Shown here: positions 22,696 to 31,069 of the stretch, in pieces
Position numbering within the stretch: position 1 is the stretch's first letter
How the letters are laid out: each line of letters starts with the position of its first letter
NCBI GenBank assembly: GCA_000934455.1
Contig: KN884909.1
Span: 12,657-43,725, forward strand
From: Apostichopus parvimensis
Lineage: Eukaryota; Echinodermata; Holothuroidea; Aspidochirotida; Stichopodidae
Length of the DNA: 31,069 bases
Direction: 5' to 3'
Notes under the pieces: generated by a model
The model's input: only the letters and a program-made list of their open reading frames with translations
Databases searched by the model: none
Told to the model about the DNA's origin: nothing
Position numbers and translations under genes: made by a program

Positions 22696-23919
22696 ATAGG
22701 CTAGAGATACAACTTAGCTTGTTACTCGCTAGGCCTAATTTCTACCAAGGAGTACTTTTAAAGGAAAGTCACACAATATAGAGCCTGGGCACGAAAACCA
22801 AACGACTAAGCTGATCTACCTTCAACCCAATTACTTGGTACTGGTAGTTCAGTTTCAAACACTAATATAATTTCAAAGATAGAGTTGATCAATTAACCTT
22901 GTCGTCTGCAATCGGAATCTAGGTACCTGTAATGTGCAGAGTCGTATGGAACGCCAATGGGATTATATCATGAAAGGACAAAATGATAAATAACAACATA
23001 ACAACACGATGATAGCATGAAATGTAAACGATTTAAGATAGAAACAAACAATGATAATAAATTTTGCCGTTCACCAAAGACATCAGTCACATTTTAAAGA
23101 GCTGTTTTTACACTATATCAGAACCAGTTGCGTGCGAAAACTTTCAAAGTTTGGGAAGGGGAGGGAGGGGAATGTGGTGCTATTCAAAGTTTATCACCAC
23201 TGATTTAGGTAGGGGCGTGAACATTTAAGGAAGGGTTAGCGGAGAATCAAGGATTTTCTGATCTGACGGAGGGAGTGCGGAACCTGGTGTCTTGGATGCC
23301 GATTCTCATGTAGACTGGGGGTATGGGTGTCCTCCCAATCCCACCCTACCCCACCCTACCAAGAAAAAATGTTTTAACATAAAATGGGCATTCTGAGGCA
23401 ACTAAATTAAGTCTATGTAGGTAGCTTTAATGCAAGGTTGGGCAATATAAGCGCGTTATGTGAAGTGGGCGGGTTGTACCCGTAAAAGTGGTCTAATTAA
23501 TAATAAATTACCCACTTGAACCTTTTCTCCCGACTGACGATGGGAGCTTCAGGTTCCTCCCCCCCCCCCCTCCTCCCAAATAGAAACGGTCCAAAATTCC
23601 CACAACTGTTGATGATACAGGGCATGCACGATTGGAATATAAATCATCAAATAATAAATAAAGTCACCAATGGTAACACTGCAAATGTACCGCCACTCAC
23701 CATACCCGATTGTCTTTGTACAAGAAGAGGTGAAAGTGCAGCGTAGCGGGTCTACGGTACTTCCCAACCGATGTATCAGTTCTCGTTGCTTCTAAGTTTC
23801 CTGTTTCGCTAATGAACGAATATCTAAATTTACCGTCAATTCTCCTTATTCAGTGAAACTATTGTACATGGTGATGACATGATGTACATGCTTTTTAGTC
23901 TAAATATACCCTTTTTTTT

Positions 23920-24014
23920 ACTTTGTTCTGGGTAAGGGCCAAACTCTCCATGCAAGGAGGTAGGCTTACTTTGTTCTGCGGGAGGGCCAAACTCTCTATA
24001 CATGGGGGTAGGCC
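23920..24014. repeat. Tandem duplication of a unit of about 48 bp
   Basis: ACTTTGTTCTG then GGGCCAAACTCTC, a short spacer and GGTAGGC occur twice, at 23920-23967 and 23968-24014. Confidence 0.85.
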
Positions 24015-24432
24015 TCGATCACCCCACGGCAGCACCTCTCCTTTATAAAACCCTTATGATTCGCCTCTAGCATGCACATAAAGATTCCGGGCACTAACTA
24101 AATGAACAGTCGGGGGAATTGTGGAGTTTATTATCATTTATAGCACAATCTTACGTTTACAGTTACTTGTATATAGACCTATATTATATATAATCTAAAT
24201 ATGCCTCAGAATGCAACATTTGACGTTTAAATGTTTTTGTTTACTTTCACGGTGGGAGAGGACCCTACCCACCCATGCACCTCCTACATAGAAGCGGGTT
24301 CAATAACCCCGTTTCATGATCGCTCTCCTTTATAATATTCTTATTCGCCTCATTTAAATAAATGAATTATGAAGTCCGACTCGAACATTAGTAAATCAGT
24401 TTGTAACTATATACATTCATCCGCATGCGGAC

Positions 24433-24440
24433 TATATAAG
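24433..24440 (+). promoter_or_regulatory. Candidate TATA box for the plus-strand SDR copy
   Basis: TATATAAG lies about 400 bases upstream of a strong splice donor TTGAG|GTAAGTAAAT (exon end 24835). That donor could splice to the acceptor ACCATTCAG ending at 25149, 17 bases before the ATG. Together they outline a possible 5' UTR exon of about 24460-24835. No transcript supports it. Confidence 0.3.
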
Positions 24441-26405
24441 CAATTTTTGTGGTCATTACAGAGTGTTATAGTTTACTCCTAAACATCATCACTCTGAGTC
24501 ATCATATGTCATGGCATATACGGTATTTCATTCATATAGATATTGCACATGTCGGCATCTTATCATGCAATCATGTCACAAGAATTATCTTGATTCAATA
24601 CATGCTGATCAAAATCAGCACTCGGACCATGACCTTAGGCAACATGATATATGTATATTCTGTATCGGACGATGTAAATTTGTGAAGCCGCGTTATAGGT
24701 CGCACTTAATTGGAAACGTTACGGTGTACGATATAATGAGGGTATCCATACAAAAGAGTTGGTAAAGTTACATGAACTTCGACGGATCTCGGACACAGAA
24801 TCTTCTATATAGATTAAGGCTGGGAGTAAGTTGAGGTAAGTAAATAAACTACGGGCATTGCAACGATCGCATGTCTTCAGTGCTTATACTTGTAGTTGCA
24901 TACCGGGGACATCATGTATTTTAGATGTATTTCAGCTGTGTAAGAATTTAGGGGACATGATGCGAAGAATCTGTGAACATCTACATATGAGGTGTATATG
25001 ACGTTAATGGGCCCATGATGAGTACGCATATCCAAGCCAAATTGGTAGCAATATTTGTTTTGTTGAGTAACAACGTTAAGCTATATATTCATTTAGTTCA
25101 TCGTTAATATTTGGTGTGATGAATTTTCTGTTTCTTTGAACCATTCAGGATAAATTTCTCCAAACCATGGCTTCTGCCACAATTGAAAATCCATGCATCG
25201 GGAGATTTGATGGGAAAGTCGCAATATGCACAGCGTCCTCGGCTGGGTTTGTATTTAATGTATACCCCACCCCTACCCCTGTGAAGATCACTGTCCTCCA
25301 TCTGTGTCACCATCATACATGTGTATAGAAAGAACTTCACAAGTTACAGGAAAAAATTACTGCCCCCCCCCCCTCACCCCACTTAAATTCTTGGTGCACT
25401 CCTTAAAATTGTTGGTGCCCCACCAACTCAGAATTCCCGATTACGGGCCTGTCCCTCGGGCACTACACGATTGCCCAACCGGTTAGTTCGCCTCTGAACT
25501 TGAGAATTATATGTTTTGTTTAAAAATATCTTAACTAATTAAAGCCAAGACGGTCCGTGAAAACTTAGTCTAAAAGTACTGCAATTAATACATGATTCGA
25601 TTCATCAAAATCATTATCACTTGTTAGCTTTAAATTCAGTCATATTTTTAAATTACAAATTTTCCTGAATTACATCAATTGCATCAACACGAATAGAAAT
25701 AGCGATCTACAGTAACATTTAAAATAGATAAATAATTATAAAATAATAACTTAGAGGAACATTTTTTTCGACCTGCAAAAGAATAACTTTAGACTTTAAA
25801 AAGGTTGCTGAGAAAGTTGCAATCACTTCTTATTTTCGAGATATCAATATAGTCAAATAGTCAGAGTTTGTACCAAATATGAATCTCATGGAACAAGCAT
25901 AAATTCCTGCCAAACATTGACGGTGTTTTCTTCACTTCTAAAGTGATTCTGAGTTTCAAATGTTAATGTCTCGATTACGTCACATACAATCTTCAGAGAA
26001 GGCGTCATCATGATACTTTGACTATGTTCCATGTTAACATGTTAAAAGTACATATTACCTCATGTGTCATTATTTGAACTATTGTTAAACATAAACTTGA
26101 GTTTCTTGTTCAATCCAAAGAAACAAATTTCCACATTTAGTATAAAATAATTACATTTTCTTGGTTCCCTTATTTCCTCTTGCCCAGCATTAGGTTATTT
26201 GCCTTTATCTTACAAGGTTTAGCATATAGATTTTCTTATTAAACGTTCAGCAAGTCAGCAATTCACATTCCTTTTTTAATTTCCTCTCCTTTAGTTGGCG
26301 GTCAAAGGTGGAAATCATCAAATTTCTCCACTTGATTTACAGCTGAACTTAACATTCGTTATTTATAAATACATTTCTTGCAAGTTTTATTGTTCTTGTT
26401 TAAAG

Positions 26406-26583
26406 CATTGGTCTAGCAGTTGCAGAACGGTTAGCTCAAGAAGGAGCTAAAGTGGTCTTAAGTAGTCGACGAAAAGAGAAGGTTGAAGCTGCGGTTGAAA
26501 AACTTCGAGCCAAAAATCTTGAAGTTTCAGGGATGGTATGTCATCAAGCAAAAAAAGAAGACAGACAAAGATTAATTGACTTT
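26406..26583 (+). other. Exon 2 of the plus SDR copy, nearly identical to exon 2 of the minus copy
   Basis: Compared with 19384-19207 on the minus strand, 170 of 178 bases are identical by my count. The encoded 59 residues differ at one site (Asn versus Lys in LRAKN/KLEV). It covers the end of the Rossmann glycine motif, the SSRRK cofactor segment and VCHQAKKEDRQRLIDF. Flanking intron sequence on either side is unrelated beyond the splice sites. Confidence 0.95.
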
Positions 26584-27526
26584 GTAAGTTTCACCTTTCA
26601 CTTTTGACATATACTGACTGTCTTATAGTCTGATTGGCTCGACAGTGTATACTTTATTATCTATTGTTAATGATATAGTAATAAGAAGCAGAAGTGAAAA
26701 ATCATAGAAAATTTCATTTAACTAAACTGAAATCAAACAGTGTCATGCAGTTCAAGTCAGAACGAATTGAGAGTGCGAACCAAATTAAATCAGGTCAACC
26801 AAATTGAATCAAATCAAAGTGAAGCGAATGCAAAAACGAAGATGAAATTAAGGCGAATGAAGAGCAAAGATGAAGTCTAAATACTATCAAAGGGAACCAA
26901 TTTGAATAAAAACTTAATCGGAAAAATGAATGAATGAAACACTATCAAATGTAAACATTTCCAATCGATATGAAGGGAAATCATTGAAATTATTGAATGA
27001 GCAGAAATAAAGTCAATTTATACAATATGCAAAACAAAACATATCTGCAAATGGTACCAATGTTTTAAAAAGAAACATTCCTTAATAATTAAATAAAATT
27101 GAGTCAAATTTTACTTTCAAAATTCAATTAAATCAAATTGCATTTTGTATTAGGTTTCAATCAATTCAAACGAAATTAGATTGGAAAATATAAGTATATC
27201 GAAACCAATCGGATAATATCAAAACGAATCAAAATTAATAAAACGAATGAATATTATTAAATTAAAACATTAAATGGATTTGGAAGTAAACAAATGAAAT
27301 AGATCGACAAGAATTTAAGAAACCCTATCCAATCGATATATTTATTGATCGATTGGTTGATTAATTGATTTCTTTTTTTGCAGGCGATTAATACATATGG
27401 CGGTATAGACGTGCTATTTATTAGTGCTGGTGTAAACCCACATCTTGGAAGTCTATTAAAGATAAACGTTCCTCACAAGAAATTATATTTGTAGAGTGCA
27501 TTTGTCCATCAGTGTCAATAATTTAT

Positions 27527-27600
27527 ACCAGAGGTCCGCAAACTTTAAGGCCCACCACCTACGATCTTCAATAAGAACCTAGCCAGGAACCACCAAACCC
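27527..27600. mobile_element. Possible hAT-like left end fragment
   Basis: CAGAGGTCCGCAAACTTTAA resembles hAT termini of the CAGRGGTTCTCAAACT kind. No inverted right end or target duplication was found, so this is at best a truncated copy. Confidence 0.3.
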
Positions 27601-28323
27601 CCGCCGCAGCAAACTAGTCAGCAAACTAACAAAACTATGGATACATTTTCCGACGTCTCGCGAGCCAGCGAATTTTTTTGGGTGACTGCAGACCGTCGAC
27701 TTATACAAGACAATCTGTCATCTTTTCGAAACAATGTAATTTACTTTTGAAAGGAACAAGTGTGATGGTTTATTAGACATAGGCCTATTACGTCTTATCC
27801 ATATATATACTTATCTTAAGCAATATACTTGGAGGGTTTGGTAACCTTTCTAATCATTCCCATTCCCCTTCCCCTCTCCCCCCCCCCCACCACACACACG
27901 CAAGACTCACCCCCCTTCAAGTAAAAAAATGGTGGTGCGCCATGCACTGGTACGAACTATAGCCTAAAGTAATGGGGGGAAAAAAATCAAAATTGAGAAA
28001 GAAAAAATATGAGACCTGACTAAATTGTTTATTGCATTGCAACGTATATGTTCGCATCTTCGTCGATTCTCGTGTCAACATGTAGCCCTACCTTCCAAAT
28101 TAAACTGTGAGCCTTTTTGTAGCTTGAGCAGCTTACGCTTTCCTTGCTTTCATTCACATGTGCTCTTTGATGTCAACGTAAAATCAACATTCTTGATGAT
28201 ACGCGAATGCGTTCCACACCTATCTGCTAGGGGGTAAGAATAACGCAAACATTCATACTTTGAGTAGTATACATCAAATGAGCATTATTATGGCTGGTTT
28301 ATGGAAGTGGATATCACTCAAAG

Positions 28324-28351
28324 TATATATATATATATATATATATATATC
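28324..28351. repeat. (TA)n microsatellite
   Basis: About fourteen TA units in the intron between exons 5 and 6 of the plus-strand SDR copy. Confidence 0.9.
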
Positions 28352-29925
28352 ATCGTAATCATCTCTATTAATATTATCTCATACCGTATACATCTGAGGA
28401 TGTGTTCTTTCTTTTCATTTTACGTTCCATTTAGTGGTGGAGCTATTGTGACTAACTCAACAGTATCGACATTGTTTCCCGGTAGAATGGGTCCTGTAAG
28501 TATTGGCCTATTAACTTGAAATCATATTTCCTGTGTGTGTTATTCTGTTCAATATTTTGGGGAGCAAGTTGTTACGGAGTTTTATAAATGTACTAAAAAA
28601 TATCGGTCAATGAATTATCGAAACCAAGTCGTGTTTCTAACAGGAATCGGGGACCTGCTAGATGGAATATACACGGTGTGTAGAACCCGCAGAACAGTGA
28701 CCACTCTTATAAGTTCGTTTTGCTCTACTCCATATAACTGCCACATTGACTTACACACTAAATCGTCAAAGTTATGTGGTCTGTAAGTCATTGAGGAAGT
28801 TAGCTAAGCCCTATACCCATCACTAGATAGCTGACAAGTTGGCCCACTCGTGCATGCACCATCAATTTTCCATATCATGACCGTGAAGAGTTTTTTGTTA
28901 TCAGAACCTGAAGTTTTCGTCACTTGTAAACAAACCTCTTCACTCAGTAGTATAAGCAATTTTCGTATGCTGCTCCTGGGAGGCCTTCAGTGGTCTAAAA
29001 ATTCCTCAATTGACCCAATGTTTGCTTTGCACCATATGTACTTCCATTCATGCCCTTTAACATAAAAACTACAAAAAAAAAACTTTGTTTGATAATATAT
29101 CAAATGAGATGTTCTCCTGCTGCTTTTCGGCACTTTTCCTATTCAAGCGGATTGATGTGGACTCGATGTAGAATACGACACGATAATACTGAACTGAATG
29201 TCATAGGCTAGACAATCGGTCCGTGCTATAATAAAGCGACAATCATTCTGCCATATTTGATGTGGGCTATACCTTCTCTTTCATTCGATAACCGCGTAGA
29301 GTGCCAGCAGATTCTGGCAAATGCAACGCAAAAACATCGGTATAAGCCCTCAAATATGCTAAGAATGACTCAAGTAATGGACACTCATGTTCCAGTGCAT
29401 CTATCTTTGCAATTGGTAGTATTTCTAATTTCTCTTCCAAAAGACATCTGTGACTCATACTTCGTAGTAAAATGAAAATGACGTCATCTGATTTCAGCAT
29501 TTTGCCACAATTTTGGTTCTGTGTATTTTTTCTTTGTACTCGAGAACGTTCGTTGACGCTAATTATGCGCACTGGATATAGTCTTTGAGTGGTACAACTG
29601 GTATATGAATGTTGTGAAATACCGCGCATGTTATCGTTATGATCATTGTTTTTATTTTTTACAGAATATTCTACCTTACACCATCAGCAAGGTTTGTCTG
29701 ACGGGATTGACAAAAGTTTTAGGTCCGGTACTTTACAGAAATAAGATAAGACTCAATTGTATAGCCCCTGGACCAATAGCAACTAGATTCTTTGAAGGGG
29801 TAAGTATACTAAAAATCAACTAATCTATCAAAATATAGATTACAGTTAACCGTTATATCAACAATCACAAATCACACATTTCACTCAAGTTAACGAATAT
29901 GATCAGTTTTACATATGTATATGTT

Positions 29926-30312
29926 CAGGGGGTAGGAGCCAGGGGGGGCACTGGGGGGAACGTGCCCCCCACTTTTTTTCCAAAATAGCAAATGTGCCCT
30001 ACTGGCAAATAAAATGTGCCCCATTTGATGAAAAACTGTCTTTTGGATATCTTAAGCCTTTGATTTATTTTGAGTCTGTACATGCTATTTATAAAATTGC
30101 ATCCCATATCTCATATCTTTTTGTAGCACGGTTAACAATAAACAATCTCAATAAATAGTATAGATACATACTAACACATCATATATATTTAAGTGATATG
30201 GCTGGTGTGTATCGGTTTATAGCATAACGAGTGGTGGTTGTGGAATGAGAAAGTGCCCCTCCGTGATGTTGTGCCCCCCCCCCCACTTTTTGGAAGCTTC
30301 CTACCCCCCCTG
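29926..30312. mobile_element. hAT-like MITE (387 bp) in intron 7 of the plus SDR copy
   Basis: The left end CAGGGGGTAGGA pairs with the right end TCCTACCCCCCTG (length variation in the G/C run). Perfect 8-bp target duplications TATATGTT lie at 29918-29925 and 30313-30320. GTGCCCCCCACTTTTT near the left end and GTGCCCCCCCCCCCCACTTT near the right are direct copies. No transposase is encoded. Confidence 0.88.
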
Positions 30313-30517
30313 TATATGTTGTTTCTATCACTCAGTTTACAAGCATTAACCAGTGTATGTGTATTTCTTCTTTTTTACTTTCTTTTTCTTTTTCCATCAA
30401 AAGAGCTACAATTCCCAGTCTGTTGAAAAGGAGTCTCTTTCATTCATCAAATAATCGTCTATGATGAAAAGGTAATAAGTTCTGTTGAATTAACTGATAT
30501 GTATATATTCCTTTCAG

Positions 30518-30576
30518 ATCAGAATGGTTATGGAATTTGGTTTTTGGTTAGAAAAATTAAATGAAATTATTTGTCC
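30518..30576 (+). other. Alternative candidate exon 8 of the plus SDR copy
   Basis: TTCCTTTCAG|ATC begins an open 59-base segment (IRMVMEFGFW, then LEKLNE) ending at a possible donor CC|GTAACC. Its phase would also suit the terminal exon. If not spliced, a TAA follows at once. It resembles exon 8 of the sister copy less well than 30404-30471 does. Confidence 0.25.
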
Positions 30577-31069
30577 GTAACCACATTCGCTGAAAATGGC
30601 TATACTATATTTACAAAATGATCTTAATATTATGACAACAACTTAAACGTTTCCATTAGAACGGGTGCCATAATCACCACTCTGTGTTTGAGAAAGTGGT
30701 CATATAAGTTGAGTTACAATCTCGTCCGTCAGATGACAAACGCCTGCCGCGTATTTCTCTCGAATAGGTAAGGCGCGCAAGCCCGAGCCTGAGTATCATT
30801 AAAGATCATCCCGCGGATGTAGTTTACAGTGTGCTCCGATACTTTCTTAGCCGTTTAGAAGTACTAAACTAACCGTTCCTTCCCACTTTGTATAATTTTC
30901 CCTCTCTGTCAATCGAAAGTTCAAAGAAGGATGTCAATGGACAGACATGCGTTCATCGTTCGCTCATTCATTTCGAACAGACAAATAAGCAGACCGAAAT
31001 AGAAACTCGGAGAGAATATACACACCGATACGACATACTCTTGAAAAGAACTAAAATGGTCTCTCTTCT
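30577..31069. other. No gene recognised at the window end
   Basis: I found no counterpart of the SDR terminal exon (AADPAEC to GG) in the last 490 bases. It may lie beyond the window or be lost. Confidence 0.5.

Larger units (their letters stand above)
20311..25147. other. Region between the divergent SDR copies, no gene recognised
   Basis: About 4.8 kb of AT-rich sequence between the two head-to-head genes. It holds tandem duplications, an AGT/TAC triplet patch and possible 5' UTR exon or promoter signals, listed separately. The plus frame at 21094-21345 is Thr/His-rich with no domain. A donor-like ATG|GTGAGT on the minus strand near 23697 could end a distal 5' exon of the minus-strand gene, but this is speculative. 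Confidence 0.45.
25167..30471 (+). pseudogene. DHRS4-like SDR paralogue, probably disabled; 3' end outside the window
   Basis: Second copy of the minus-strand SDR, divergently oriented, with the same exon lengths and phases. Exon 1 25167-25246 (MASATIENPCIGRF to TASSAG), exon 2 26406-26583, exon 3 27384-27461, exon 5 28163-28233, exon 6 28435-28495, exon 7 29665-29799 (nine bases longer, with catalytic YTISK), likely exon 8 30404-30471. Each of exons 1-7 is open and keeps family motifs; many differences from the sister copy in exon 5 are synonymous, so it was long under protein-level constraint. Lesions: after exon 3 the homologous donor reads ATAAAC instead of GT; before exon 5 the dinucleotide is TG, not AG; no micro-exon 4 was found; exon 8 has TAA at 30452-30454. 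The terminal exon is not in the window. Alternatives are non-canonical splicing, assembly error, or a functional truncated protein. Confidence 0.72.

Noticed and set aside
23549-23767. Minus frame starting MGSTVDPLRC as a distal coding exon of the minus SDR gene.
   Set aside because: A donor-like ATG|GTGAGT lies inside it, but the SDR protein is already complete at the ATG at 19875. At most it could be 5' UTR.
27998-28020. GAGAAAGAAAAAATATGAGAC as a decayed micro-exon 4 of the plus SDR copy (TGG to TGA).
   Set aside because: Only a few bases match the 24-bp micro-exon and no donor or acceptor flanks it. Chance is as likely in A-rich sequence.

Overview
This is a eukaryotic, most likely metazoan, nuclear window. 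It is AT-rich, its genes are split by GT-AG introns, and it carries a tRNA-derived SINE, several hAT-like miniature transposons and a 315-base run of Ns (assembly gap, 11180-11494). The two recognisable families and the repeat style suit a marine invertebrate deuterostome such as an echinoderm. That placement is inference; the sequence does not name the species.

Layout. Positions 1-2777 are intergenic, with one complete 359-bp hAT-type MITE (368-726) and simple repeats. Positions 2822-8239, minus strand, hold a complete six-coding-exon gene for 40S ribosomal protein SA (RPSA, uS2; 334 aa by my splicing), with a probable non-coding first exon near 9644-9681. Its introns hold a tRNA-SINE, a 3'-tail fragment of the same SINE family and a near-palindromic 314-bp element. 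Positions 9700-11970 are intergenic and include the gap. Positions 12014-19875, minus strand, hold a complete nine-exon short-chain dehydrogenase/reductase of the DHRS4 type (273 aa by my splicing), including a 24-bp micro-exon. Two related hAT MITEs lie within it and just upstream. Positions 20303-25147 are intergenic and repeat-rich. From 25167, plus strand, a head-to-head paralogue of the same SDR runs to the window edge. Its exons 1, 2, 3, 5, 6, 7 and probably 8 are recognisable, but splice sites of exons 3 and 5 are lost, the micro-exon was not found, and the best exon 8 has an in-frame stop. Its terminal exon is absent or lies beyond the window.

The most notable signal is that exon 2 of the two SDR copies is 170/178 identical (one amino acid change), while exons 3, 5 and 6 are only about 57-63% identical and the flanking introns do not align. 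This suggests exon-scale gene conversion. I see no prokaryote-like operon, CRISPR or defence system, and no clearly new multi-gene system.
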